From: Cyanodermella asteris
Taxonomy: Eukaryota > Ascomycota > Lecanoromycetes > Ostropales > Stictidaceae
DNA: 64,000 nucleotides
Direction of reading: 5' to 3'
Assembly (NCBI GenBank): GCA_900618795.1
Contig: UYJD01000008.1
Location: forward strand, 536,233-600,232
In this document: in pieces, positions 12,939 through 25,100 of the stretch
How the letters are laid out: each line of letters opens with the position of its first letter
Position numbering within the stretch: position 1 is the first letter of the stretch
The notes under the pieces: generated by a model
Seen by the model: the letters and a program-made list of their open reading frames with translations, nothing else
Told to the model about the DNA's origin: nothing
Database searches by the model: none
Program-made: the position numbers and the translations under genes

Positions 12939-15900
12939 ATGGCGCAAACGAATGCGCAGATAGTCCTGGCTGCTGTACAGGCAGCGCTCGACGCCAATGT
13001 GCCACACATACACCTCCTTGCACAACGACACAAACTCAAACCCGACCTCGTTCTGCGCATTCTCCTTACCTTCCTGCCCGAGAGTACCGAGCCGTCCTCC
13101 TATATTCCGCTGCTGAAGGACCTGAACGGCGATGCGAACAGTTTGCCCGAAATTCTGGCGGAGGAGCCGGAAGGAAAAGCCAGCAAGGAACAGCCCAGTC
13201 CGGAAGAAGCGACAAGGAGGGTGAAGACTATACGATTGCTGCAGTTACGCGTCGCCGATGACATCGAGACTACGCCAGATGACAGCCTAACCCCAAGTCT
13301 GGTCGCGTTCTTACTTCTACGAGCACGTCGAATCGATGCCGAAACTGGCTCACTGCCACTGATACAACAACTGTTAGAGCCGTTCGTCGAACAGAGCGCG
13401 TACTTGAAATTATGGTTCGGTTCGACTGTACTACCTCTTCTCCGGCTCAACTATATTCTCTTCCCACAACGGGAGGATCCTGTTACCCTGGAGGATTTTG
13501 AGGCCTTAAGAGGGGGCGCTGCGCTGGACACGTTAATAGGCGGAGGCATCGGTGGTTCTACAAGCGCCGAGGACTACATACGGGACCTGAAGCAGGTCGT
13601 TGGACCATGGCTGTGTGGTGAGATATACAGAAGACGACAGCGACAACCTCGGCCTTCGAATCCGGCTGCCGAGGAGCATGTTGAAAATGCGTCAGTCGTG
13701 TGTTGGAATTGGGTAAATAACTGGTTGATGCACGTTGCCAGCAAGCAGCCGTCGGTGGCCTTGGATATTGCTCGAAGCTCAGACTGGGACGGTCCAGGTG
13801 ATATAGATGACGGCGGATGGATTGGGGAGGACGAAAATATAATGATGTGGATATGGGGACAAGCACAGAAGGAGACGTCCTCCCTTTTACGATCCGCGCG
13901 AGCGAGTTTCATCAAGACATGCTTATGTCTTTTCTACACCACTACCGATACATCGCAGGCGACATTTGATTCGTTGGAGCAGCTTCTAGACAAAGCCGCA
14001 AAGTCACAGGGCGAGACCAATGCGGTTCAGACAATTCTTCATGATTCCACTCGAAAAGACCAATTTTCGACTCTGCCGGCAGGTTTCTTGAGCACAGTTC
14101 AAAGCAGAGCTCACCGACTGGACCCGGTTGAATTGCTTGAGGAAGGCCATCCTTTGACCTCGCTTGATACAGCTGCTTTCGGCTTGGCTGCACATTTGTT
14201 AAGGGGTGCGAGAACACTGTCGCAGCTTGGTCAATCCTTCCCATTGTCAAGAGTGCTCCACATGAGCCTTCTCGGGACTGCCAACGAGCAACACGTCTTA
14301 CTTCAGCGAATCGTCCAAATGTTCGAAGACAAGAAGATGAGCGACGGTGATTGTGAAGAAATGAGGACTAAACTGCTGGACATTGCCAACTTTCCTAAAT
14401 CTACAGAAGAAGGGCAATCTTACGGCGTCCTTGGTCAAGTGCTGATGCAAGATGCCGAAGAGATGGATGTGCATATTCTCCGAGCCGAAGTCAACTCAGC
14501 GCGATATCGACATGTGAATTCGATGTACTTGGGCAGTGCAAGTGAGCGGTTGCCACAAGAGAAGGTTGAGGAGATCGTCATCGAGGTCGCTTTGGCAGCG
14601 TATGACAATGCGAGCAACGGAAACAGGACGCGAGGTGGAGTGAAAAAGGCTTTAGACATCGTCACTGCCTTCAAGTCAGCTTTCACAGACTCCCAGCGGC
14701 TGAAAGAGATTGAGGCCCTCATAAGAAGCACGCATGCACTCTCATTCTATAAGTTGATCCTACAGCACGGCGTTCCTTGCATTCCGGTCAATATTCGAGT
14801 TCACCCGCAACCCTTGTCTCTGATCGACAAGGTTTTGGCACAAAATCCACAAAGCTATGCGCAGCTCGACAATCTGGTCAGCATAGCTGTTGATCTTGCT
14901 AAAGCCGGCTTGATCAAGTCAGTTGACGATTCAGCGCACAACGACGCGTCAGCTCCAATTGATGCGGAGCATTTGGCAGCGACAGTGCAGCGTCAAGTGA
15001 CTGCCAAGGCCATCTCGGCAGCTTTGGAAGAGGGCGACTTCGACACTGCATATTCCTACATCATCACACGATTATCCAGCCAAGTGTCTGCGAGTGAAGA
15101 CGATGACATTCTATGGAGAGCCGCTTACGCTGCCGGTCGGGCTCCACCGCCGAGCAAGTCAGGTCCTCGCCATCTGCGACGACTCGAGCAGAAGATGGAA
15201 CTCCTCTCCCAAGCCTTAGCTCTGGCGCCACCATCCGCCCTGGCCGATGTTCTCTCTACCTGGCAAGATTGCGAAACCCAAGTCAACGACGCTTTGGCTG
15301 CTGAAAACGAAGCCGAAGAACGATGGAACGACCAGGGTGACAATCGTGCCGTGAGCGACAGACATTTACCTGGCGGGTTCGGTTCCGAGGCATACATTCC
15401 CAACGCTGAAGGCAGTGGAGGGCGCCAGCTTCGTTCCGGAAGAGTTCAGGATGAGGCTCCAATGGGGCTCTTTGATGTGGCCCGTGCTGCAGGTTCAGCC
15501 CTGCAGAAAAGTGCGTTCCCGCTGCGTGGCGCAGGTCGTGGACCTGAGCAGGCTCAAGTGGATGCTGGCAACGCTTCCGACGATCAGTCTGATGCCCAGA
15601 GAGTGCGCAAACGGGACATGGTGAGCAGTGCGGTCACGAGTGGGTTGGTTAGTGGCATTGGTTGGGTAATTGGTATGTTCTCATCATTCTTCCCTTGTCG
15701 CGTTTGTTATTTTTCGGTCCGCCGTCTCTTTCAGTCAGACATGGCAGCCTCGGGGCATACTCATCACGCGATACTCGCCACTCGTGTCATGACTAAAGGA
15801 GAGGTTGTAGTGCTTGTTGAATGTTGTCACCTGCTGCGGTTCAATGTCCTTGTTGAAGTGACGAGCACATGGGGTGCCAAATTTCTTGAGCCTTGAGGCA

Positions 15901-16039
15901 CCCTGTATCGCTACCGCTTTGGCTCATTGTATGGCATTTATTGTGGCTTTGTACTTGGCCGCCAGCTCAAGTCTCATCTTTCGATTTCAACTTGCTAACT
16001 TATTACGCGACAGGCGCTACACCAAGTCGGGAATCCTAA
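12939..16039 (+). CDS. SEC39: Sec39-domain protein of the Dsl1 tethering complex
   Basis: Peripheral ER protein that tethers Golgi-derived COPI vesicles as part of the Dsl1 complex (NBAS in animals). Exon 1 is 12939..15672; exon 2 is tentatively 16014..16039, giving 919 residues ending in GATPSRES. The N-terminal block RILLTFLPESTEPSSYIPLL is the hallmark of the Sec39 domain, and the rest is alpha-solenoid-like. The ATG at 12939 is preferred because the frame further upstream has only a GTG. The final intron has donor GTATGT; the acceptor at 16013 has a perfect TGCTAAC branch site upstream. An alternative acceptor near 15735 would give a different 20-residue tail. Gene identity is firm; the last exon is not. 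Confidence 0.85.
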
Positions 16040-17242
16040 AAATTCTCAAATAGGCTTAGGGGATCAGAGTACCGAATGTTCGTCGGATGGCGGTGGCGTT
16101 TTACTTTTGATGATGGGCATGCTTGCACTAGAATTTAGCGACGGCGTCTGTTTGGATGACAGTGGTTGGTTCGACGGCGGCTAGGAGAGGGATTGGCAGG
16201 GTCGAGGCTTCGGCGCTGTAACATGGCATACATGAAATTTCTGCACATGATCATCTGCCCTTTTGAGCGCATACTTTGCCTCTGGACGGCATGCCTACAT
16301 GACAGCAAGAATCAAGAATGGCGAGAATTATTTTCACCGGCAAAGTTCGTCTGTGTCGCCACAATCGCAGGTCGCATTGTGCAGTGAGTGGATCTACCAA
16401 CGCTGTGAGCACATATGGCCTCGCAGTACAATGGATGTGAAATATAGCGACCAAAGGAAGCCAGGGGCTCTGACGCTGAAAAGCCATGGTCTCCCCCACT
16501 CGTTTCGGCGCCAGCACAGATGGGGACCAGAGTAAAAGCAAAGCTTCGCCACCAACGAAGAGGGTGCCAGGATGAGATTTCTCCACCAAGGCAGCAAACA
16601 TCTCAGCGATAATACAACCACACAAGAGGAATCCTGTTTCAGATATGTGTCACAATGTAGCGCCGTATGACCGGGCCGTAAGCTTCTCGAATATGTCCTG
16701 GGATACTAGTCAACAGCCTCCATTGTCCATGATCGTGAAGGTATCGAGTGAAGACCATGACGCCGCCGGCTGCCCCGGCAATGGCCAATTTTGGGGATGC
16801 ATCGACAGTGCTGTGGTGGCGTCCCAGGGCTTTCGGGCCAATCAAGGGGAGTGAGGGTGGAGTGAAGCAGCGGCAACAGGCCAAAGTGCGGGTACTGTAT
16901 CGATTCACTGTTTACCTGTTGACCAGAGAAGGAACCCTAGCAGTCAGGATTTTTTTCGCGCATGAGCCCTGGCCTGTGCCCCGCCTGTCGATGACTGTTG
17001 CCCTGCCCTCTTTGTGCCCCGCCATACAAAAACCTTTCGCGCCGTCGCTCCTGCTCTGATTTCCTTCTTCTCTTCGTCAAGCATGTAAGCGGCCCCCTGC
17101 ACTGCAAGTTTTTGCTGTCATCTTCCCCATACTAACGCCTCCTTTCCAGACCTCTTCACATTGAGCTGAAGTATCTGCTGTTCGAAAAACCTCACGATCA
17201 TCCACAAACCCACCTACTCCAAATTCATTCAGATCCGTCACC
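16040..17242. promoter_or_regulatory. TEF1: intergenic region and TEF1 promoter
   Basis: About 1.2 kb. The last 230 bases before the TEF1 start show strong-promoter features: a CT-rich run ending in TTCTTCTCTTCGTCAAGC just before a leader intron, typical of highly expressed fungal genes. A minus-strand open frame at 16251..16625 has no recognisable domain and is not called. Confidence 0.45.
17085..17149 (+). other. TEF1: intron in the TEF1 5' leader
   Basis: A 65-base segment with donor GTAAGC, branch site ACTAAC and acceptor TTTCCAG lies within the leader upstream of the TEF1 start codon. Leader introns are common in fungal EF-1 alpha genes and tend to raise expression; here only the splice signals are seen. 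Confidence 0.6.
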
Positions 17243-19130
17243 ATGGGGTGAGTTTTCAACCGCTCTTGACGTCCCAAGAGGGCATCCGCTAACTACGTCT
17301 CAGTAAGGAGAAGACTCACATCAACGTCGTGGTCATCGGCCACGTCGACTCCGGCAAGTCCACCACTACCGGTATGCTCATCGCTATTCCCTGTTCGATG
17401 AAGAGGAGGCTCACAGTTTTTAGGCCACTTGATCTACAAGTGCGGTGGTATTGACAAGCGTACCATTGAGAAGTTCGAGAAGGTACGTCTACACAAGTTA
17501 CACTTTTTACGGTCTTTCCGGCGCAAATGATGATGTTTTGGCGCGGTCGCAAAAGTGCATTTTTTTGCCTGAGCCCTCCAAAGCGCGGGCCCCTCACAAC
17601 GCAAAAATAACAGCGCACATTTTAGCCGCAAACCCTGCCAAGACAGCTTCATTTGTGCCGTTTTGGGCATATCGCGACCAACAATGTCAAGAACAAATTC
17701 TAACAATTTTGATAGGAAGCCGCCGAGCTTGGCAAGGGTTCCTTCAAGTACGCCTGGGTGCTTGACAAGCTTAAGGCCGAGCGTGAGCGTGGTATCACCA
17801 TTGATATCGCTCTCTGGAAGTTCGAGACCCCCAAGTACTATGTCACCGTCATCGACGCCCCCGGTCACCGTGATTTCATCAAGAACATGATCACTGGTAC
17901 CTCCCAGGCTGACTGCGCCATTCTCATCATTGCCGGTGGTACTGGTGAGTTTGAGGCTGGTATCTCCAAGGATGGCCAGACCCGTGAGCACGCCCTGCTT
18001 GCCTACACTCTCGGTGTCAAGCAGCTCATCGTCGCCGTCAACAAGATGGACACCACCAAGTGGTCCGAGGACCGCTTCAACGAGATCGTCAAGGAGGTTT
18101 CCAACTTCATCAAGAAGGTCGGCTACAACCCCAAGACCGTTCCTTTCGTCCCCATCTCCGGCTTCAACGGTGACAACATGATTGATGCCTCCAGCAACTG
18201 CCCCTGGTACAAGGGCTGGGAGAAGGAGACCAAGACCAAGTCTACTGGCAAGACCCTCCTCGAGGCCATTGACAGCATCGACCCGCCAGCCCGTCCCACC
18301 GACAAGCCCCTCCGTCTGCCCCTCCAGGACGTCTACAAGATTGGTGGCATTGGCACTGTGCCCGTCGGCCGTGTCGAGACCGGTATCATCAAGGCCGGCA
18401 TGGTCGTCACCTTCGCTCCCGCCAACGTCACCACTGAAGTCAAGTCCGTTGAGATGCACCACGAGCAGCTCACCGAGGGTGTCCCCGGTGACAACGTTGG
18501 TTTCAACGTCAAGAACGGTAATGTTTTTCCTTCCCTCAGCTCTGCTCTTGCTAATTTGTTTTCCCAGTCTCCGTCAAGGAAATCCGCCGTGGTATGGTCG
18601 CCTCTGACTCCAAGAACGACCCCGCCAAGGGCTGCGACTCCTTCAACGCCCAGGTTATCGTCCTGAACCACCCTGGTCAGGTCGGTGCCGGTTACGCCCC
18701 AGTCCTTGACTGCCACACTGCCCACATCGCTTGCAAGTTCTCGGAGCTCCTCACCAAGATCGATCGCCGTACTGGCAAGTCTATTGAGGACTCTCCCAAG
18801 TTCATCAAGTCTGGTGACGCTGCCATCGTCAAGATGGTTCCGTCCAAGCCCATGTGCGTTGAGGCTTTCACCGACTACCCTCCTCTTGGCCGTTTCGCCG
18901 TCCGTGACATGCGTCAAACCGTCGCTGTCGGTGTCATCAGTAAGTTAATCCCTCAGATCCACTCGGAAAGGTTACCAAGGATAATGCTAACGACCCAACA
19001 GAGGCTGTCGAGAAGTCCGATGGAAAGGGTGGCAAGGTTACCAAAGCGTGCGTTACTCCCTCTCCTTCGAAATATTTTCACATCGTTTGCTGACTTCTTT
19101 GATAGGGCCCAGAAGGCTGGCAAGAAATAA
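17243..19130 (+). CDS. TEF1: translation elongation factor EF-1 alpha
   Basis: GTPase that delivers aminoacyl-tRNA to the ribosome. Seven exons: 17243..17247, 17304..17371, 17424..17482, 17716..18517, 18568..18939, 19002..19047 and 19106..19130, totalling 458 residues, the standard length. Landmarks are the P-loop [10 protein letters not shown], the switch region [12 protein letters not shown], the [15 protein letters not shown] motif, NKMD, and the lysine-rich tail QKAGKK. Exon 1 encodes only one full codon and two bases, as in many filamentous ascomycetes. The 233-base third intron is the variable one used as a phylogenetic marker; it contains runs of T and repeated GCGC-type motifs. A long antisense open frame over exon 4 is a codon-bias shadow. 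Confidence 0.98.
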
Positions 19131-19782
19131 GCGTCTCGCCACATGCAGATCGGAATGGAGGTTTGGTGAGGAGTTGTTTTCTGGGCTGGTACAAGCCAAT
19201 TGTCTTACCAGGTACTTGAGAGCATGCCTCATGCAGGCGCTGTTCTTGTTTCTTGTCATACCCTTTTGGCCTCGGCCACCATGATCTGGCGCATAATTAC
19301 GGGGAAAAGGGAAATTTGCTGTGCACATGTGGTTTTCGCATGTTGCATTGCCTTGCAAAATGGTTTTCACGAGACACGAAAGATGGGCTGTTAGATAGCT
19401 TACACGAGATCGTGGAAGACAATTTCATTTGTCTGATCATCAATCGTTCATGTACATTCTTGATGTGACTGTAGCCTGCACAAGTGTGCAGATGTACAAG
19501 GCGCGTGTTAAGTCTGGGATGTGTGGTGCGGGCCTAAGGCCTGTGTTGTGCGGGGTGGCGAACGGTGAGCGATACGTATGTGCGAGCCCGCTTTCTGCTG
19601 GCAATTTGTTGGAGTCGGAGCATCTGTCCCACTTTTGCAGCCCTTGTTCCTGCAATGGGTACTCACATGCGTACTTGAAAGCCTACGTATTTGGCAAGGT
19701 ATCCTGGTCAGTTGTCAGCATTGTACTTGTACACATGTTCACAGTTGTATCTGCCCTCGTATTTCCACCAATGCCTGCCCTC

Positions 19783-19840
19783 GTATTTGACCGTGTAGTT
19801 GACTGTGTACTTGACCATGTACTTGACTATGTACTTGACC
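19783..19840 (+). repeat. 12-bp degenerate tandem array, unit GTACTTGACYRT
   Basis: Five consecutive units starting at 19783, 19795, 19807, 19819 and 19831, the last cut to 10 bases. They differ by 1-3 substitutions and never by length. Read on the minus strand the array encodes a hexapeptide-periodic run of Val-His-Gln/Gly residues, but no real gene supports translation. A looser copy (CTGCCCTCGTATTT twice) precedes it. Confidence 0.75.
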
Positions 19841-20122
19841 AATTTTTTGGTGGAGTCCTTTCAACAACACTTCCAGAGCTACCACTAAAAGTCCTTGTCG
19901 CATGTCATTATGTGCCCCATTGTCTTTTTGCCTCTCCCGTTTCTTCACTTTATGTATCCGGAGGTTATCGACGTCAAAGTCGCACCCTTTTACTGTTTGA
20001 TCATGTCGCGTTACATGTATATATGACTATTTTATTCTCCTCTCGCGCCCCACGGCATCACGACACTGCAAGTTCTCCGTACACCTGGCTCGGCACATGC
20101 ACTAAAAAAAAACTTCCCATGG

Positions 20123-20899
20123 ATGAAGGAGTCTCGGTTCCGCAGAAACTCGACGTGGCGCACGTCCCCGAAGTCTACGAAACGTGGCCGGCCACGCCTT
20201 TTGACGACCCACCACTCGCGGCTCGCCGAGTCTGGAGTCCGAAGGGGCATCCTGGATGAAGAGACGTACGGCAAGGCACTTGGGACACGCTGGCGCGAAA
20301 TGCCGTGGTACCACAGCGAGTCCGAGAACGTCGGCCCGAAGTGGTGGAAACTATCCGCGGTGTCGGCATTGTGGAAGGAAGACGGAGAGTTTCCGTGGCT
20401 TGGTACATGTTCGAAGAATCCGATGTTGGGAGGGAGTTGCGCTCTCGCGGGAGCTCAAGATGGCGAGAGTCGAGGAGGTGCACGAGGAGGAGTGGCAAAG
20501 CGATGCCTTTTGACGACGTCCCACGTACAGCACAGAAACTCTGGACCCCCCATGGCATTCCTGACTAGACTATCCGAGAAAGGGCTGTCCCACCTCGCCA
20601 TCATCTACAAAAGGGCCAACAAATCTCAGAAGATCTACTACAACCACATGTCCGAAGACGACCGGACAGACGCAGCCGCGGGTCAAGCACGGCACCGGGC
20701 AAAGCGGTCTGAGCGTGAGAAGTACCTCAATAACCAGAGTTCCGCCAACCGCGTGAAGTGGAACAAGCAGAAGATCGTCGACGAGGAACTGCGGGGAATT
20801 CGTGCCGCCCCGCGGCTACCAAAGACGGGCGGCGAAGGGAACATACCGGAACCTTCCTCAAGGGGGGAAGAGGACAGGAAGATGCCTCGCATGAGGTGA
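20123..20899 (+). CDS. unrecognised open frame over a duplicated motif
   Basis: A 258-codon open frame with no domain I recognise. Its C-terminal part is charged and helical (KRANKSQKIYYNHMSEDDR, then KRSEREKYLNNQ) and looks protein-like. Two DNA segments about 330 bases apart (near 20170-20260 and 20475-20565) encode related peptides, PFDDPPLAARRVW-SPKGHPG and PFDDVPRTAQKLW-TPHGIPD, each ending at a stop, but in a different frame from this one. This suggests either introns I cannot place or a degraded gene with a duplicated unit. Function unknown; the call is weak. Confidence 0.25.
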   Translation: MKESRFRRNSTWRTSPKSTKRGRPRLLTTHHSRLAESGVRRGILDEETYGKALGTRWREMPWYHSESENVGPKWWKLSAVSALWKEDGEFPWLGTCSKNPMLGGSCALAGAQDGESRGGARGGVAKRCLLTTSHVQHRNSGPPMAFLTRLSEKGLSHLAIIYKRANKSQKIYYNHMSEDDRTDAAAGQARHRAKRSEREKYLNNQSSANRVKWNKQKIVDEELRGIRAAPRLPKTGGEGNIPEPSSRGEEDRKMPRMR

Positions 20900-21040
20900 A
20901 TTCCGTGGTGTGCTTGAGAGATTGGGCCCACGGCATATGTGGGGGAGTTCTTTGGCTTTGGTGGTGGAGAAAGGGATGTGCGAGGAGCGGTGCTTTTCTG
21001 CTGGGGCCATGGGGTCCCTTAGCTGGCTGGCTGGCATTAG

Positions 21041-21080
21041 TTTTTTCTCCTTTTTTTCTTTTCTTTTCTTCTTTTTTTTC
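21041..21080 (+). repeat. T-rich pyrimidine tract
   Basis: A 40-base run of T broken only by scattered C. It is a simple low-complexity tract, perhaps a leftover of slippage; no function is implied. Confidence 0.6.
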
Positions 21081-21705
21081 AACACGTTTTTGATGGCTTG
21101 ACGATAAGATGACAGCATAGATCAGCAACGGCCGCGAAGGGCAGAAGAGCTCAATACGCAGATACGTTAGCTGGTCACAAGAGCCGTGGACATCCCGGTG
21201 TAACTGAACCCAATTTGCAATGCGGTCAATTGTCCATACACAGAGTCCATGTCATCGCGATCACTCCGGCACACGCCCTCACGAATGCTGACACAATAAT
21301 GTACATCACTACCAAGTACTCCGATCCCTCCTCCAGCACCAACCCCCTCGGCCACTTGTGGACCTACTGTAACGGGTCCCTGGACGGCAAATTTTTCATC
21401 GACTTCAGCAAATACTTCGCCCGGTCGTTCGACAGATGTCTTCATGAGTCCTGGAATGCCCACTTTGGGAACAACTTTACTGGGTACCTCGGCATCTACC
21501 GTGTCAACGACGGCACTTGCTACTTATTAGAGTATTTGCACTGACACTTGTGCAGCCATGGGAGAGGATGTTTGGCCCAGTACTTGTGTGGCTATCCTGC
21601 CAAGTAGTTGGGAGGACGTCTTGGCTGGTACTCATGGAGGGTCCGGACGAACTCTCGAGAGAGTACTTGAGCAGACACCTGAAATGAGACTGGAACAGTC
21701 GCTTG

Positions 21706-21777
21706 GGTAGATACACAGGCAGGTACACAGGCAGGCATGGGACCAGGTACATGGATAGGCACGCTGAGGTGTACATA
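21706..21777 (+). repeat. 12-bp degenerate tandem array, unit GGCAGGTACACA
   Basis: Six consecutive 12-base units from 21706, the best two being GGTAGATACACA and GGCAGGTACACA, followed by more divergent ones that keep the phase and a central GGTAC or GGCAC. The period equals that of the array near 19.8 kb, and the core resembles its reverse complement (TACCTG versus TACTTG). Confidence 0.6.
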
Positions 21778-22143
21778 CAACGTCTCATTAATAAATCAGA
21801 TTTCACTACTTTACTTGCTATTTTCGTCATGCACGCCACGATCTGTCTGTTCACAGCAATGCTTCACGCTCCTTGCTCTTGCGAGTGTATTTTTTCAATC
21901 ATCCTTCATGTAAACGAGCTCCGTCTGGGTATTCATGCAGCAAAACGACATCTTTCAAAACGACAACTGTTCTTGTAAAAAGACCATCGACCTTTCTTTA
22001 GTGAGCGTTTCGTCAATTCGTCCCAAAAAAAAGATCTGTTGATATCCCAAGTATGTGCATGAAAACGAATGGTTCGACGGGTACCGGCCCATTGACACTC
22101 ACATCATATCGTAGCAACGACTTCTCTTCCACTTTGCGCGGGT

Positions 22144-25100
22144 TTAGACGTTGGGCATGGGAGCGGCGGCAGCGCTGACGGGCACTCCACCACCTTGCTT
22201 ACTCATGTCGCCGACAATGTCGTAGGGGGCGCGCTGGATGATACCTCCGGTGACGGGGAGCATGGAGGCGCTCTTCATCAGGTAGGCGTCGACCTCACGG
22301 GCGGATTGACGACCTTCGTTGATGCCCCAGACGATCAAAGACTGTCCACGACGGCAGTCACCAGCAGCAAAGACACCCGGGATGTTGGTCGAGTACTTGC
22401 CCTTCTCGGTCTTGTAGTTCTTGCGCGGATCCTTCTCGATCTCGGTGCTGAGGTCCTCAGGGCCCAGGAAGCCCATGGACAACATGACAAGCTGAGCGGG
22501 GAAGAACTGCTCAGAGCCATCGACTTCCTTCATGTCCCAGCCGCCGGATGCGCTCTTGGTCCACTCAACGCGGACAGTGTTGATACCCTTGACGTTGCCA
22601 ACTTCGTCGCCAACAAAGTTCTTGCTCATGACGCAGTACTCACGTGGATCGCGGCCCATGTGTGTCTTGACCTCTGTGTGGCCATAGTCGACACGGTAGA
22701 TACGCGGCCACTGCGGCCATGGATTGTCGCGGGCACGCTCTGGTGGTGGCTGCGGCAGTAGCTCGAAGTTGGTGACGGACTTGGCACCGTGGCGAACGGA
22801 AGTACCAATGCAGTCGTTACCGGTATCACCACCACCGATGACAACGACGTCCTTGCCCTTGGCGCTGATGTAGAGGCCATCCTTGTGCTCAGAGTCAAGC
22901 AACGACTTGGTGTTCTTGTGAAGGAACTGCATAGCGTAGTGGATACCCTCCAGATCACGGCCGGGGATCTTCAAGTCACGAGCAATGGTAGCACCGGTGG
23001 CAATCACGACAGCGTCGTACTGCTCACGAAGGCTGTTGATGCTGTTCTCCTCATTGGGGCCGACAGTGGTGTTGGTCAAGAACTCGACACCCTCATCAGC
23101 CATCAAGTTGACACGGCGCTGGACGACGTTCTTGTCAAGCTTCATGTTGGGAATACCGTACATGAGGAGACCACCAATACGATCAGCACGCTCGAAAACG
23201 GTGACCTTGTGACCAGCACGGTTCAGCTGGTCGGCAGCAGCGAGACCAGCGGGTCCGGAACCAATGATGGCAACAGTCTTGCCGGTGCGGGATGGGGGAG
23301 GAGTAGGAACGATCCAGCCCATATCGAAACCACGGTCAATGATGGCACACTCGATAGACTTGATGCCGACAGGGTCTTCGTTGATGCCGAGAACGCAAGC
23401 ACCCTCGCAAGGCGCAGGGCAGACACGACCTGTGAATTCGGGGAAGTTGTTGGTCATCAACAGTCTGTCGAGAGCATCCTTCCATTGGTTCCTGATCGAA
23501 GAGTTAGCAACTGTTACCGAGGGGGCTACGATAAGAAAGGACTTACTTGAAAACAAGCTCGTTCCACTTGGGAATGATATTGGAGATTGGGCAACCAGTG
23601 TCAGACTGGCAGAAAGGCACACCACAGTCCATGCAACGAGCAGACTGATACTTAAGCTCGTCAACATTCAGACGAGAGTTGAGCTCCTTCCAGTCACGGA
23701 TACGAGTCTCGGCCTTGCGGTACTTCTCACTTCGGCGTTGGTACTTCATAAAGCCCTTGGTCTTGTCAAGTACGAGAGCAGAACGCTTCTTCTCGGCCTT
23801 GCTGTCGGTGACGGTGTCTTCAATGTCCTGCATGGCCTTCTTCTCAGCCTCGGCCTTCTTGTCTTCGACCTTGTGCTGGTGCTGTCTCGAGTCCTCGTGG
23901 GTGTTGCGGACGGCGTTGCCAGGTAGGATGGGGAGTGGGTATTTGGCCTTTTTGGCAGCAGCGGCCTTCTCAGCCTCCTCCTGCATGACACGCTTGTAGT
24001 CGACAGGGAGGATCTTGACGAAGCGAGGCAGAGCGCGACTGAAGTCAAGCAGAATGCGGGCAGCAAGCTCGGATCCAGTGTAGTGGTGGTGATCCTCAAT
24101 GAGGCCGCGAATGAACGAGATCTCTGTGGGGTCGTCAATGCCCGAGACTTCGACCATCTCCCGGTTGACCTTGTCTTCGAAGTCCTGGCCCATGTCGAGG
24201 ACGTAGGCAATACCTCCAGACATACCAGCAGCAAAGTTGCGGCCCGTGTTGCCCAAAACCAGGATACGACCGCCGGTCATGTACTCGCAGCAGTGGTCAC
24301 CGACACCCTCGACGACGGCGGTGGCACCGGAGTTTCTGACCGCGAAACGCTCGGCAGCGATACCACGGAAGAAGCAAGTACCGCTGGTGGCACCGTACAA
24401 GCAGACATTACCAATGAGCATGTTCTCCTCCGACTTGTAGACGGCGGTGCGAGGCGGGTAGATGATCAGACGACCACCCGACAGACCCTTTCCGACGTAG
24501 TCGTTGGCGTCACCCTCGAGCTCGAGTGTGACACCTGGTGCAAGGTAAGCGCCGAAAGACTGGCCAGCAGAGCCCTTGATGTTGGCATGGATGGTGTCTT
24601 GTGGCAGACCGGCCTCGCCGTATCGTCGGCTGATCTGGTAAGAGAGCGTAGCACCCATAGCACGATCAGTGTTGACAATGTCGCACTCGATACGGCAGGG
24701 AAGACCCTTCTCGAGAGCAAGCTCCGACTCAGCAATCAGCTTGTTGTCAAGACGAACGTGCAGCTTGTGGTCCTGCTTGCGGACGTTGTACGTGGCAACG
24801 CCCGGGCGAAGCTGGTGAGCAGGAGTCAAGATAAGACCAAGGTCAAGGTTCTCAGTCTTCGGTGTGCGGAGATCCTCCCTCATGCGGAGCAGCTCGCTGT
24901 GTCCAACCATCTCGTTGATGTTTCGGAATCCAAGCTTGGCCATGATCGATCGGAGTTCGTTGGCAATGTAGTAGAAGAAGTTGATGACATGCTCAGGGGT
25001 ACCAGTGAATTTCTTGCGAAGCTCAGGGTCCTGCGTGGCAATACCAACGGGACAAGTGTTCAAGTGGCACTTGCGCATCATAATGCAGCCCATGACGATC

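Larger units (their letters stand above)
19131..22143. other. gene-poor region between TEF1 and GLT1
   Basis: About 3 kb with the TEF1 3' end on the left and the GLT1 3' end on the right. It holds two degenerate 12-bp arrays (19783..19840 and 21706..21777), an unrecognised coding-like segment around 20.1-20.9 kb, and a pyrimidine run at 21041..21080. The remainder is rich in TACTTG/CAAGTA words and has no gene I can recognise. Confidence 0.4.

Noticed and set aside
16251-16625. 124-codon minus-strand open frame upstream of TEF1
   Set aside because: No domain, no convincing start context, and it overlaps other frames of equal quality on the opposite strand.
17434-18462. 342-codon minus-strand open frame across TEF1
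   Set aside because: It mirrors exon 4 of TEF1, whose strong codon bias leaves the antisense strand open; its sequence has no domain and an odd Gly/Val/Asp-rich composition.
19739-19948. Minus-strand frame with hexapeptide repeats of Val, His, Gln and Gly
   Set aside because: Explained fully by the 12-bp DNA array; no start context, signal peptide or continuation as a gene.
21041-21080. Pyrimidine run as a possible terminator or transposon tail
   Set aside because: No target-site duplication or element body is adjacent; treated as simple sequence.
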